Below are positions 1 to 8,782 of a stretch of 64,000 nt of DNA, in pieces. This DNA comes from Oligoflexia bacterium (lineage in GTDB: Bacteria; Bdellovibrionota_G; JALEGL01), in contig DAOLES010000006.1 in NCBI GenBank assembly GCA_035326705.1, forward strand, positions 26,267 to 90,266. The letters are read 5' to 3'. The notes below the pieces were generated by a model. The model was not told the origin of the DNA. It was given only the letters and a program-made list of their open reading frames with translations, and made no database searches. Position 1 is the stretch's first letter; each line of letters opens with the position of its first letter. The position numbers and the translations under genes are program-made.

Positions 1-766
1 TTGAATCACCATCTAACTTTGAAACAATAACCCCATCAAAACCAACGTGTGACTGAAACTCTTGCGCTGTTTCCAATGCAGACTGCCCCGCCATGGCATC
101 AAGAACATACAAGACCAAATCAGGCTCAACAATATTTTTAATTTGTTTAAGCTCATCCATTAAGTCTGTGTCTACAGCCAAGCGTCCAGCTGTATCAAAA
201 ATAAAATATTGGCCAGGAACTTCCTTACCTTTTATTTTTTTAAGCATGTCTTTACAGACATCAATGGCATTGCTTTGATTATGATCATAGACATGAAAGC
301 CATGCTCTTGGCCAATGGCTTTAAGTTGGTCAATGGCCGCCGGTCTGGAAGTATCTGCCGGAATCATATAGGGCATAGCATTTAAGTCATCTCTAATATA
401 GTGCCCAAGCTTACCCACGGTGGTGGTTTTACCGGTACCTTGCAAACCCATCATTAAGATTTTTACCGGCTTACTACCAAACTTAGGAAACTCTGGTGTA
501 TCTTGTCCCAAGACTCTGCGCAACTCATCATATACAGATTTAATGAACTGCTGTCCTGGATCAACAGCCAAAAGAACTTTATCACCTAAAACTTCTTTTT
601 TGACCGAATCAATAATGGATTGAACAACATTATACTGTACATCAGCTTCTAATAGGCTCTTACGAACCTCTTTCAATGCCTCTGTAATATTACTTTCTGA
701 AATCTTGCCTTTACCTTGCAATGACTTCAAAGTGGAAGACAGCTTTTCCTGTAAACTTTCAAACAT
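1..766 (-). CDS. ffh: Signal recognition particle GTPase Ffh (SRP54), N-terminal 255 residues, cut by window edge
   Basis: GTPase subunit of the signal recognition particle, which binds signal sequences of nascent membrane and exported proteins and delivers ribosomes to FtsY. The visible part has the N-terminal helical domain (MFESLQEKLSSTLKSLQGKG) followed by the G domain: P-loop GLQGTGKTTTVGKLG at about residue 107, DTAGR, the SRP-specific VLDAMAGQ, and SKLDGDS (the TKxDGD motif) at the window edge. The C-terminal M domain lies outside the window. The ATG at 764-766 starts a typical Ffh N-terminus. Transcribed leftwards from a candidate promoter about 100 bases upstream. Identity is secure. 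Confidence 0.97.
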   Translation of the reverse strand, partial: MFESLQEKLSSTLKSLQGKGKISESNITEALKEVRKSLLEADVQYNVVQSIIDSVKKEVLGDKVLLAVDPGQQFIKSVYDELRRVLGQDTPEFPKFGSKPVKILMMGLQGTGKTTTVGKLGHYIRDDLNAMPYMIPADTSRPAAIDQLKAIGQEHGFHVYDHNQSNAIDVCKDMLKKIKGKEVPGQYFIFDTAGRLAVDTDLMDELKQIKNIVEPDLVLYVLDAMAGQSALETAQEFQSHVGFDGVIVSKLDGDS

Positions 767-1119
767 AAATCTTTTTACCTTTATAAAACTTTATCACAGT
801 CCGTTGTAAAATAAACAACAGCCTTTAGAACCGGAATAGGTCGCCAGTTCATTTCATATCCAGTGTGCTATGGTATATTATTGTTTACACTCTATTGTCA
901 AATATGGTTTTGGCAAAACCAAATTAAGTCCTTCATATCTTATTTATCTGAGTCAGAATTATAGACTTTGTAAGTATTCAGTGAAAAATGACTAGATAAT
1001 GCAAAGCATTATTTCAGAAAGATTGTAAGACGCTGATATTAAATGGTTTTTTAATTTACGCTTTACTTGTTCATAAAAAATGTGTGATATTCCCTTTCAT
1101 AAAGATTATTGGGGGAACA
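767..1119. other. Intergenic region between divergent ffh and lipoprotein gene
   Basis: About 350 AT-rich bases between two divergent genes. It holds the candidate ffh promoter and the ribosome binding site of the lipoprotein gene (GGGGGAA at 1111-1117). I see no credible gene or RNA in it. Confidence 0.6.
872..901 (-). promoter_or_regulatory. Candidate sigma-70 promoter for ffh
   Basis: On the minus strand a perfect -35 hexamer TTGACA (complement of 896-901) is followed after 18 bases by TATACC (complement of 872-877), a partial -10. Predicted transcription would start near 865 and give a leader of about 100 bases before the ffh ATG. The -10 is only a partial match, so this is a suggestion. 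Confidence 0.4.
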
Positions 1120-1902
1120 ATGCAATTATTTTATACGTATTTAAAACGCTCTTCATTATTAATGTTACTCACATTAGTGGCTGCCTGTGGCAACACACAA
1201 ACCTTCAATGGAGCAAAGTTTATCCTTAATGGTAATCAAACATCAAACGCTTTAGACGCACCCCAGTTCAACATTCATAGTACAAGTTTTTCTTGGTCTT
1301 ATGGCATTCATCTTTATTGGTCAGACTATAACCCAAACAAAGACCTTCTCATAATACAAAGAAAGCGTGCCAATGATCCTGATTTTACTGACATAAAAAC
1401 TTACTACTATGGACCACAAGAAGATTATTTTCTTGCCCTTTCCAGCAGTTATCCTGTTTCAAGTCAATACTATGCAGAACATGGTACACAATACACTTTT
1501 CGGATCAAAGTTGTTCAAGGTGAACTGACCAGCTATTCACAAGACTTTACTATTCTATTTGACCCTTTTGCCCAAGCTCCAACTAAACCTATTATCACTA
1601 ACCTTGAAGATTACTCTTACGGTACACACTGTGTTGTCCAACTGGCGTGGATGGACAACTCTCAAAATGAAACGGCTTATAGCATAGAAAAAATCATTTA
1701 CTATGTGGATGGCAGCAGTGAAGTCCAAACCAGTAGTCATGTTCCAGAAACAACGGATATCATAGAAACTGGAGAACGCATCATTTACGAGACTTTGCCA
1801 GATTATTTAATTGGTGTTGACTATCGTATACGCGCTGAAAATCCAGAAAATGTTTCAAGCTGGACTGCTTGGCAACACACTTCTGGCTTTGATTGTGGGT
1901 AA
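1120..1902 (+). CDS. Secreted lipoprotein with fibronectin-III-like segments
   Basis: Starts at the ATG at 1120 behind a strong GGGGGAA ribosome binding site; an in-frame ATG 36 bases upstream would add residues before the signal peptide and is less likely. A basic n-region and hydrophobic stretch lead to a lipobox (LVAAC) near residue 22, so the product should be lipid-anchored after LspA cleavage. The last ~85 residues (CVVQLAWMDNSQNETAYSIE ... YRIRAENPENVSSWTAW) have the tryptophan, tyrosine and serine pattern of an FN3-type beta sandwich. The same pattern recurs in the next gene, so the two are paralogs. No catalytic motif is visible and the function is unknown. Confidence 0.8.
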   Translation: MQLFYTYLKRSSLLMLLTLVAACGNTQTFNGAKFILNGNQTSNALDAPQFNIHSTSFSWSYGIHLYWSDYNPNKDLLIIQRKRANDPDFTDIKTYYYGPQEDYFLALSSSYPVSSQYYAEHGTQYTFRIKVVQGELTSYSQDFTILFDPFAQAPTKPIITNLEDYSYGTHCVVQLAWMDNSQNETAYSIEKIIYYVDGSSEVQTSSHVPETTDIIETGERIIYETLPDYLIGVDYRIRAENPENVSSWTAWQHTSGFDCG

Positions 1903-1929
1903 ATCTTTACAAAAACTATTTTTTCATGT

Positions 1930-2388
1930 ATGCGTCATTTTAGTATGTGTAGAAAAAGTTTAGTTCTTTATATATTACCCCTTGTTCTTTTTTCTTGTGG
2001 GCAATCCAATTCATCCAATGGAGAATCATTTACATTGAATAATTCGGTTGTTGCTGCCCCTAACACGCCATCTTTACCTTATTTATGGGATTTTTCTACT
2101 GGTGAAGATTGTATCGTAAGAGTTAGATGGATGGATAACTCAGACAGTGAAGATCGTTTTATAGTACAGCGCTCATTGTATCATAACTATAATATGCTTC
2201 CGGAAGTTTCAAATCTAACCTACGATAGTTCTGAACAAGAAAAAACTGGTATGGGTATGCGCCACTTTTTTGACGCTCTTCCCAGTTCATCGGTATTTGT
2301 TGAATATAAAATACGTGCAGAAAACAGAACTGGTTTTTCTGCTTGGAGTCCCTTTGCTGGCATAGAGCTCAATAACTGTATTCCATAA
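1930..2388 (+). CDS. Small lipoprotein with one FN3-like domain, paralog of preceding gene
   Basis: 152 residues. The N-terminus is a lipoprotein signal with lipobox VLFSC near residue 23. The rest is one fibronectin-III-like domain: CIVRVRWMDNSDSEDRFIVQ and YKIRAENRTGFSAWSPF match the C-terminal part of the upstream lipoprotein almost position by position (RWMDNS/AWMDNS, IRAEN/IRAEN). This points to a tandem duplication in which this copy lost, or the other gained, the N-terminal half. It follows 27 bases after the upstream gene, so the two are probably co-transcribed. Function unknown. Confidence 0.8.
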   Translation: MRHFSMCRKSLVLYILPLVLFSCGQSNSSNGESFTLNNSVVAAPNTPSLPYLWDFSTGEDCIVRVRWMDNSDSEDRFIVQRSLYHNYNMLPEVSNLTYDSSEQEKTGMGMRHFFDALPSSSVFVEYKIRAENRTGFSAWSPFAGIELNNCIP

Positions 2389-2440
2389 TAAAAACTTAAA
2401 AATATTTTTACTCTTAGCACTTTATGATACCTAGGGCAGC

Positions 2441-3520
2441 ATGAACCCAATTGCTCAAGATCTCAATGCCTCATTAGGGCACCTTTCAAAACAATTTGGA
2501 CAATGTTCTGGTAAATCACAACTACCCGGTGACGCCTCAAATAGAAAGTACTTTAGACTAAAGTTTGAGAATCAGTTAAACAGCATTCTCATGCTGATCT
2601 ATGAAGAAAAAGGTCCCATTCAGGGTGAAATTTCTGTGGCCAGTCAAAAACTTTCTCCTTCAGAACAGTTTGTTGCAGTGCAAAACTTTTTACATGAGCA
2701 CGGGCTAAGAGTTCCAAAAATTTTAGCGCAACATGACAGCCCAAAATTAATCTTATTAGAAGACTTAGGGGATGATTTACTTTTCAACCTCATTTCTAAA
2801 GATAAAAGCAAGCTAATGTTTTATTACCAAAAAGCTTTAGAACAGCTTGCTGATTTAGCGTTGACCACAGATCAGCTTAGCTCTACATCTTTTATCAAAA
2901 ACAGATGCTTTGACCGTAAATTATGGTTGGGCGAATTTGAACATTTTGTAGAATGTGCCCTTGATGTTCATCTCAACCTTTCTGATACGCATCGCCAAGA
3001 ACTGATGAAAACTTTTGAGCACCTTTCAATAGAGCTTGCCAACTATCCGCAACATCTCTGTCACAGAGACTATCATGCCCGCAATTTAATTTATTTACCT
3101 AAAGAAGAACAGTTTGCCATCATTGACTTCCAAGATGCTCTTATGGCTCCTTTGACCTATGATATTGCATCTTTACTAAGAGATGCTTACTTTGAAATTC
3201 CTAGGGATACCCGTTATAACTTGGTTCAGTATGCTTATCAATGTGCGCTTGAACGCCAAATTCTGAGTAAAGATAATTCTTACGATGAATTTCAATATCA
3301 ATTTGATTTGGTGGCCACACACAGAAACCTTAAGGCTGCCGGTAGATTTTTCTATATTGATCAAGTTAAAGGCAATCCCAATTATCTCAAAGATATCCCC
3401 TTGTGTTTAACTTATATTCAGGACACCTTAGAACGCTATTCAAACTTAAAGCAGCTCAAAAATTTATTAGAAGATCCTATTGCACAATTGCTAGAAAGAA
3501 AAGAGCTTTATAAAGCATGA
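2441..3520 (+). CDS. amgK: AmgK-like amino-sugar kinase (aminoglycoside phosphotransferase fold)
   Basis: Predicted sugar 1-kinase. In Pseudomonas, AmgK phosphorylates N-acetylmuramate and GlcNAc at the anomeric carbon and MurU then makes UDP-MurNAc, recycling cell-wall sugar without de novo synthesis. The protein (359 aa) has the APH catalytic loop LCHRDYHARNLIYL and the metal-binding segment IIDFQDALMAPLTYDIASLL, both characteristic of the AmgK/COG3178 group, and an N-terminal GDASNRKYFR nucleotide-binding segment. The stop overlaps the start of the next gene by 4 bases, and that neighbour is a MurU-like nucleotidyltransferase, which supports the assignment. Substrate (MurNAc or GlcNAc) is inferred. 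Confidence 0.85.
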   Translation: MNPIAQDLNASLGHLSKQFGQCSGKSQLPGDASNRKYFRLKFENQLNSILMLIYEEKGPIQGEISVASQKLSPSEQFVAVQNFLHEHGLRVPKILAQHDSPKLILLEDLGDDLLFNLISKDKSKLMFYYQKALEQLADLALTTDQLSSTSFIKNRCFDRKLWLGEFEHFVECALDVHLNLSDTHRQELMKTFEHLSIELANYPQHLCHRDYHARNLIYLPKEEQFAIIDFQDALMAPLTYDIASLLRDAYFEIPRDTRYNLVQYAYQCALERQILSKDNSYDEFQYQFDLVATHRNLKAAGRFFYIDQVKGNPNYLKDIPLCLTYIQDTLERYSNLKQLKNLLEDPIAQLLERKELYKA

Positions 3521-4458
3521 AAGCCTTAATTTTAGCTGCGGGTTTATCTACCCGCATGAAACCTTTAACTGACAAGCTACCTAAACCACTGGTGCCCTTT
3601 TTTGATAGCACCTTACTGGAGTTTCAAAAATTTTATTTAAATTACTATGGCATTGAACACATTGCTATGAACACTCATTATCATAAGAACGTTCTCAAAA
3701 AATTTATTCTCGATAAAAAACTGCCTATTGAACTTTTTTTTGAAGAAACTATTTTGGGTACAGGTGGCGGTATTGCCAATATGGCGCCGTTCATTGAAAA
3801 AGATTCTGACTTTGTTGTTATCAACTGTGATTTTATCAGTACCATAGATTTAAAGGCTGCTATTGACGAACACAAAAAAAACAAAGCTCTAGCTACCATG
3901 GTGTTAACTCCGCCAAAAAAAGCTTATGGTAAAGTGGGTTACAACCAACTCAAAAAGCTCACTGAGATAACGCCTCATCAAAAAAATCCTGCAACCAGCG
4001 CTTATGGTCACTTCACGGGGATTCATATTTTTAATCAGAAAATTTTTAACCATATGCCACAGGATAAAGAGTTTTTCTGTATTAACCGAGATGTTTACTC
4101 ACAATTGATTGAAAAAAACTTGCCCGTTTTTGCCCATGTCAATGACCAAGACCATTGGATTGATGTTGGGGAGCTCCGCTACTATTCTACTGCACATATA
4201 CAATGTATGCGTTTGATTGAAGACAGCCCATGGCTATCTGACTACTTTAAAGACTACCAAAAGCATGACCAAAGTTGGGTTCACCCCAGTAGTAAGATTG
4301 GCAACAATGTTGATATGAATGAGATTTTCATTGGCCCCCACTGCACTTTAAAAGATGGTTGCGTACTTATGAAAGGCACAGTACTGGCAGGACACAACAC
4401 AGTCGGCCCCAAAAATGTCCTCAAAGGAGGCATCATTGCTCAAGGTGAGAGCATTTAA
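3517..4458 (+). CDS. murU: MurU-like sugar-1-phosphate nucleotidyltransferase with extra C-terminal segment
   Basis: Predicted to transfer UMP from UTP to MurNAc-alpha-1-phosphate or a related sugar phosphate. The signature of the nucleotidyltransferase family opens the protein (MKALILAAGLSTRMKPLTDK LPKPL), followed by ETILGTGGGIANM and the metal-binding VVINCDF. Known MurU proteins are about 220-225 residues; this one is 313, and its last ~70 residues (WVHPSSKIGNNVD ... IGPHCTLKDGCVLMKGTVLA) have the hexapeptide spacing of a left-handed beta-helix. It may therefore instead resemble mannose-1-phosphate guanylyltransferase-like proteins, but the translational coupling to the AmgK-like kinase favours a MurU role. 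Confidence 0.78.
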   Translation: MKALILAAGLSTRMKPLTDKLPKPLVPFFDSTLLEFQKFYLNYYGIEHIAMNTHYHKNVLKKFILDKKLPIELFFEETILGTGGGIANMAPFIEKDSDFVVINCDFISTIDLKAAIDEHKKNKALATMVLTPPKKAYGKVGYNQLKKLTEITPHQKNPATSAYGHFTGIHIFNQKIFNHMPQDKEFFCINRDVYSQLIEKNLPVFAHVNDQDHWIDVGELRYYSTAHIQCMRLIEDSPWLSDYFKDYQKHDQSWVHPSSKIGNNVDMNEIFIGPHCTLKDGCVLMKGTVLAGHNTVGPKNVLKGGIIAQGESI

Positions 4459-4470
4459 ATGATGCCTTTA
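4423..4470 (+). terminator. Terminator-like hairpin after murU
   Basis: AGGCATCATT (4428-4437) pairs with AATGATGCCT (4458-4467) across a 20-base loop and is followed by an A/T-rich run. The left arm lies inside the last codons of murU. The loop is long and the U-tract poor, so it is only a plausible intrinsic terminator, possibly serving the convergent gene as well. Confidence 0.4.
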
Positions 4471-4485
4471 AGTAAATAAAAAATT

Positions 4486-5295
4486 TTAGTTACGCATGAA
4501 ATTTCTTAATATTGTTAAGTCGTCAAACTTCACATCTCTACGCGTATTTTGGTTAACCCTTTGATAAATTGTGCCAAATGATACTATCTTTTGCCACATT
4601 TCTTTTAAAGCAGCGTCAAGCAATACTCTGTCTTGATCTCCCAAAGCGCAACCTGTTTTTAAATGATCTTTTAGATAAATAATATTACCAATATTATTGA
4701 GAGCCACATAAGCTGGATCACTGTTGTTCTCAATAATATTAAAAACCAACTCAAATGAATAGGCTTCAACCTCATTGAGTTTCGTACGGTAAGCATCATC
4801 AATATCAATTGGAGAAATAATATCTTGATATACATGGAACAATTCATGGGCAATCATATTAGAATATAAAATTTCATCTGTACCACGCATTTTTATGGTT
4901 TTAACCATCAACCAAGGATTACCTGAAATACTCTGTAACTGCTGTAAATATTGCAAAGCTTGAGGGTTTTGCGCATACTGAGGGTCAACTGTACCAAACT
5001 CTTTTAATGTGTATGCTGAGGGATACGCTGCTGCTTGAGTATTTCCTTGCAAGCCAAACAAAACAGCATTGTATTGATCTACAATAACAACGTAAACATC
5101 CTGACCTGAATTATCCACCTGATTATACAATTTATTAAATAATTCTGACCTACCTCTTATTTGATCAAAGCCAGACTTTACATAATCAATATATTGTTGA
5201 TTATGATGTATAAAATTAATCTTAGCAAAGCCTTGATTAGATAACATGACACTCAATACAATTGTAAACAAAGCAATTTTTTTGATAGTAAACAT
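4486..5295 (-). CDS. Exported putative zinc metallopeptidase (HExxH)
   Basis: The ATG at 5293-5295 is preferred: it is preceded by AAGGGG and begins directly with a signal peptide (MFTIKKIALFTIVLSVMLS, cleavage after GFA-K). An upstream in-frame start would add a charged stretch before it. Near residue 149 lies a canonical zinc site, MIAHELFHVYQD, followed about 25 residues later by NEVEAYSFE, the arrangement of a gluzincin where a downstream glutamate is the third ligand. The rest matches no family I can name. It is the last gene of a minus-strand run (FG-GAP protein, BolA, this). Peptidase activity is inferred from the motif alone. Confidence 0.7.
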   Translation of the reverse strand: MFTIKKIALFTIVLSVMLSNQGFAKINFIHHNQQYIDYVKSGFDQIRGRSELFNKLYNQVDNSGQDVYVVIVDQYNAVLFGLQGNTQAAAYPSAYTLKEFGTVDPQYAQNPQALQYLQQLQSISGNPWLMVKTIKMRGTDEILYSNMIAHELFHVYQDIISPIDIDDAYRTKLNEVEAYSFELVFNIIENNSDPAYVALNNIGNIIYLKDHLKTGCALGDQDRVLLDAALKEMWQKIVSFGTIYQRVNQNTRRDVKFDDLTILRNFMRN

Positions 5296-5372
5296 ACTGA
5301 TTTTCCCCTTACAAAAATAATTGTAAATATAAATTTTCTGACTTATAGCATAAAAAACGCTTTGCGTCAAAT

Positions 5373-5615
5373 CTACTGGTTAACTTCTTCTGGAGTCAAA
5401 GCTTTAATTGAAAGGGCGTGAATGGCATTGCCTACATCGGCACCAAAAAGGTCATAAATCATACGGTGCCTTTGCACAGCATTTTTACCTGCAAAATCAC
5501 TGGATACCACTTGCACTTGAAAATGATCGCTGGTGCCCGTCATGTCATGCACCATGACTTTGGCATTGGTTAAATTTTCTTCTAAAATTTTTTTAATATG
5601 ATCAATGGTTATCAT
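5373..5615 (-). CDS. BolA/IbaG family protein
   Basis: About 80 residues with the BolA fold signature: an N-terminal helix (IDHIKKILEENLTNA), then VMVHDMTGTSDHFQVQVVSSDF, and the helix-turn region GKNAVQRHRMIYDLFGA. BolA-like proteins partner with monothiol glutaredoxins in iron-sulfur cluster handling. The conserved histidine in SDHF and the VQRHRMIY segment are both present. The ATG at 5613-5615 is chosen; an in-frame TTG 27 bases upstream (5642) is possible, and neither has a good ribosome binding site. It sits 31 bases after the FG-GAP protein gene. Confidence 0.88.
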   Translation of the reverse strand: MITIDHIKKILEENLTNAKVMVHDMTGTSDHFQVQVVSSDFAGKNAVQRHRMIYDLFGADVGNAIHALSIKALTPEEVNQ

Positions 5616-5646
5616 AGTAGCGGCTATAACATGATCTATCAAAAGG

Positions 5647-7140
5647 TTAAAGATTATTGATTAAGGTGGTAATGGCTTTATTTTCTTTAGGTTTGGTGCT
5701 GAATAAAACAATATCGGTTTTTTGGTCACCGTTAAAGTCTCCCAAGCGATGATACTTAGGAATATTAACCTCGTAATCGCCCACAACTTGATTTTCAAAA
5801 TACATTTCTTTGTCTTTCTTTTGTAAAATCACGCTTAACTTACGATTATTCTGTGCATAAAATACATCATTTAAACCATCAGCGTTAAAGTCATGTTCTA
5901 TGTTGGGCAAAATACCTTCTAAATTTAAATCATTGAGATTAAAGCCAAAGGTCAATTTTTTCTGAGCTATGGCAGGTCCAAACTGCTGCATTTTTTTCTG
6001 TCCTTCATAGGTAGAAAACGTGATGTCCACTTGCCGCTTGGTTAAGGCTTTTAAAATACTCCACACATTAAATTGCCCTGAGGCGCTGACAAATTCATAA
6101 TGCTTATCCTTATTTAAATCATAGGCAATTAAACCTGATGCTCTATCGGCATTGGCATTAAACTTTACTCCTTTCATATTCACTTCACCATTGGCCTGAC
6201 CATAATGCACACTGCTTCGTGAACGCATTTGCGTGGGACTTCCTAAAGAAATATTAAGAACATAATCCATATGCTCATCGCCATTAAGGTCAAGCATGTT
6301 AACACTACTCATGGCTTGCCCAGAGTCTCTCTCATTCTCAGACAGTTGATTGAAATTAAAATGCTTTAAATGTTTAGCCGTTTGCCAAGAAAAAATATCC
6401 ACTTGATCTACCCATGAAAAAAATAATGCGTCATTGCCTTTATACTTACCCTTAGCAACATTGGGATAATACACCGATTGTTTGGCAGCAAATTTAAACT
6501 CTAGTGGCAAGCTATGTCTACTGCTTGAGACATACAAAGGTAATTTGGGTTGATAATTAAGCTCATGTTTAATTGTATCTGCATTAATTGTAAAACGATG
6601 TAAACTTTGATTCATAAATAAACTTATGTTGTTTGGACTTTTTGGGTCTTTCAATACCGAAACATAGGCCGGTTCATTGTTTCGATTAAATAAGGTTGGT
6701 TTTTGTAACTCATTCTGCCATTGCAATATTTGATAGTTTTGCCAAGACCCTTGCTGAGTTCTGTGCATGACAATGCCTTGATCATCCCATAAAACTATCG
6801 CTTGTTCATTATTGGGCAAATTTAAACTAGAATAGTACAGAACTTTTGCACCAAGCTTGTATTGATACTTCACTTGCCACTGTTTTTGTTCAAAGCCTAA
6901 TAATCTTAAACTGTAATCCCAATTTGGGTATTCTCCTTGCCGGGTTAACAGTAAAATATTACTTTTTTTCTGTCCCACAACCACATCAATGGCTCTGATC
7001 CGTTCTTTTATTGGATAACTAAATTGATTAAACAATGGCCTTTCTTGGGGCATAAAGCTTTGTGCATGCACTAAAAAGCCACCCAAGGTAAAAAAAACAT
7101 TCAAAAAAATCATTGTGATTTGCAGTCGAAAATGAGACAT
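5647..7140 (-). CDS. Secreted FG-GAP/VCBS-repeat protein
   Basis: 497 residues with a signal peptide (cleavage after VHA-Q near residue 26). The body repeats the calcium-binding D-x-N-x-D-x-x-x-D pattern of FG-GAP/VCBS blades: DLNGDEHMDYVL, DLNKDKHYEFVS, DFNADGLNDVFY and DFNGDQKTDIVL. That predicts a periplasmic or surface beta-propeller. No enzymatic motif is visible. Its start overlaps the 5' end of the divergent deoC reading frame by up to 21 bases, so deoC probably begins downstream of it. Function unknown; the fold call is well supported. Confidence 0.8.
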   Translation of the reverse strand: MSHFRLQITMIFLNVFFTLGGFLVHAQSFMPQERPLFNQFSYPIKERIRAIDVVVGQKKSNILLLTRQGEYPNWDYSLRLLGFEQKQWQVKYQYKLGAKVLYYSSLNLPNNEQAIVLWDDQGIVMHRTQQGSWQNYQILQWQNELQKPTLFNRNNEPAYVSVLKDPKSPNNISLFMNQSLHRFTINADTIKHELNYQPKLPLYVSSSRHSLPLEFKFAAKQSVYYPNVAKGKYKGNDALFFSWVDQVDIFSWQTAKHLKHFNFNQLSENERDSGQAMSSVNMLDLNGDEHMDYVLNISLGSPTQMRSRSSVHYGQANGEVNMKGVKFNANADRASGLIAYDLNKDKHYEFVSASGQFNVWSILKALTKRQVDITFSTYEGQKKMQQFGPAIAQKKLTFGFNLNDLNLEGILPNIEHDFNADGLNDVFYAQNNRKLSVILQKKDKEMYFENQVVGDYEVNIPKYHRLGDFNGDQKTDIVLFSTKPKENKAITTLINNL

Positions 7141-7158
7141 GCTTTATTCTACCAAGTT

Positions 7159-7950
7159 ATGCAAAACAGTGCTGCAAAAATATCCTCAGAATTTATTTCT
7201 ATTCAAAGAGATAAAATTAAAGATTTAGGCATCGGTTTACCAGATTTAAGAAGCGGATCTAAATCAAACCTTACTGATTTAACACCAGCTCTATTGGCTT
7301 CTTATATAGATGCAACCTACCTTTCCCCTCCTTTTTCTTCGCAAACAGTTGAAGAATTATGTGATTTTGCTCTAGAATACTCATGTGCCAGTGTCTGTAT
7401 CCCTCCTTACTTTGTACCACTAATCAAAAAACGTTTAGAAAACAGTTCTGTAAACGTCTGCTCCGTTGCAGATTTTCCTTTTGGTAGTGGCTCTACGGCC
7501 ATCAAAGTTGCTAGCATTAAAACCTTGGTTGACCAGGGTTGTGATGAGGTAGACTTTGTGATCAATTATTCTGAATTTATTGAAAGCCATGCCATCCAAA
7601 ACACATTTGAACAACTGGGTAAGATCAGAGAAGCTGCCCCTAAAACTTGCTTAAAAGCTATTATTGAAACCAGCTATCTTAAACCCGCTGATATTATTGC
7701 GCTATGTGCACTCTTGGATGCGGCTCATATAGATTATGCCAAAACCTCAACTGGTTTTTCACAAACTGGCGCAAGTGTAGATAATATTGCCTTGATGCAT
7801 GCGGCCTCCAGTGAAAACTTAAAACTTAAAGCCAGTGGTGGTATTGGTGATATTACCTTTGCCCAAGCACTGATTGCAGCGGGAGCCAATCGTTTAGGGA
7901 CCAGTAAGGCAAAACACTTGATTTCTCAACTCAAAAAGGAAGTACAATAA
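7159..7950 (+). CDS. deoC: Deoxyribose-phosphate aldolase
   Basis: Cleaves 2-deoxyribose 5-phosphate to glyceraldehyde 3-phosphate and acetaldehyde, the last step of deoxynucleoside catabolism. The Schiff-base lysine lies in DYAKTSTGF and the second active-site lysine in LKASGGI; VDFVINYSEF and CSVADFPFG are further DeoC hallmarks. Start choices are TTG 7120, ATG 7132 or ATG 7159; the last avoids overlap with the divergent gene and leaves a 263-residue protein, normal for the family. It heads a plus-strand operon with punA, hpt and ridA. A route from DNA-derived nucleosides to central carbon fits a scavenging or predatory lifestyle. Confidence 0.93.
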   Translation: MQNSAAKISSEFISIQRDKIKDLGIGLPDLRSGSKSNLTDLTPALLASYIDATYLSPPFSSQTVEELCDFALEYSCASVCIPPYFVPLIKKRLENSSVNVCSVADFPFGSGSTAIKVASIKTLVDQGCDEVDFVINYSEFIESHAIQNTFEQLGKIREAAPKTCLKAIIETSYLKPADIIALCALLDAAHIDYAKTSTGFSQTGASVDNIALMHAASSENLKLKASGGIGDITFAQALIAAGANRLGTSKAKHLISQLKKEVQ

Positions 7951-7951
7951 A

Positions 7952-8782
7952 ATGAATGCAGATATAAAGAGAATCCAAGAAGCCCGCCAAAGCTTAAAAA
8001 AACTATGTGGTGATTTCATTCCGGATGTTGCTGTCATTTTGGGCTCAGGCATGAGTGAAGCCTTAAAAGACTTGGACATTCAGCATGAAATTAATTTTGA
8101 TCAAATTCCAGGTTTTACAGCTCCCAAAGTAGAGGGTCATAAAGGTATCATTGCTTTTTGTAAGGTTGGAGACAAAAAAGTGGCTTTTCTTAGAGGAAGA
8201 AAACATTTGTATGAGGGGTGCCCGGTGCAAGAAGTGGTGCTTCCGGTCAGAACCTTGGGTGCCATGGGTGTTAAACATTTATTTGTGACCAATGCTGCTG
8301 GATCACTGAATCCAAAATACAATCCGGGTGACTTTATGCTCATCAACAATCATATTAATTTTCAAGCAATAAGCCCGGCCATTGGAAAAAATGAAGAAAG
8401 CTTAGGTCCACGTTTCTTTGATATGACCCACCCCTACAGCTCTGCCTGGGGTGAAGTTGCTATGCAACAGGCTAAAAAGCTGGGACTAACTCTGCATCAC
8501 GGCGTATATGTGGGTGTCTTGGGCCCTAACTTTGAGACAGCCGCAGAAATTAAAATGTTTCATCAATGGGGAGGCGATGCTGTGGGCATGTCTACCGTGA
8601 GTGAAGTGATTGCAGCACGTCATATGGGTATTGAGGTGTTTGGTGTATCCATGATTACCAATTATGGAGCTGGAATTAAAGATAACCTCATTGATCATGA
8701 ACACGTCCTTGACTTAGCCCACGACGCTGGACCAAAACTAGCCAAAATGCTTATTAACATGATAGAGGAGAGGCCCTTATGA
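7952..8782 (+). CDS. punA: Purine nucleoside phosphorylase (trimeric type)
   Basis: Phosphorolysis of purine (deoxy)nucleosides to free base and (deoxy)ribose 1-phosphate. Family signatures seen: VAVILGSGMSE near the N-terminus (phosphate binding), FLRGRKHLYEG, VTNAAGSLNP, VLGPNFETAAEIKMF (purine-site glutamate region), GMSTVSEVIAARHMG, and SMITNYGAG with the base-contacting asparagine. Length (276 aa) is typical of PNP-I trimeric enzymes. The ATG follows the deoC stop by one base, so translation is likely coupled. Its sugar product, after isomerisation, is the substrate of DeoC and its base product the substrate of Hpt encoded next. Confidence 0.95.
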   Translation: MNADIKRIQEARQSLKKLCGDFIPDVAVILGSGMSEALKDLDIQHEINFDQIPGFTAPKVEGHKGIIAFCKVGDKKVAFLRGRKHLYEGCPVQEVVLPVRTLGAMGVKHLFVTNAAGSLNPKYNPGDFMLINNHINFQAISPAIGKNEESLGPRFFDMTHPYSSAWGEVAMQQAKKLGLTLHHGVYVGVLGPNFETAAEIKMFHQWGGDAVGMSTVSEVIAARHMGIEVFGVSMITNYGAGIKDNLIDHEHVLDLAHDAGPKLAKMLINMIEERPL

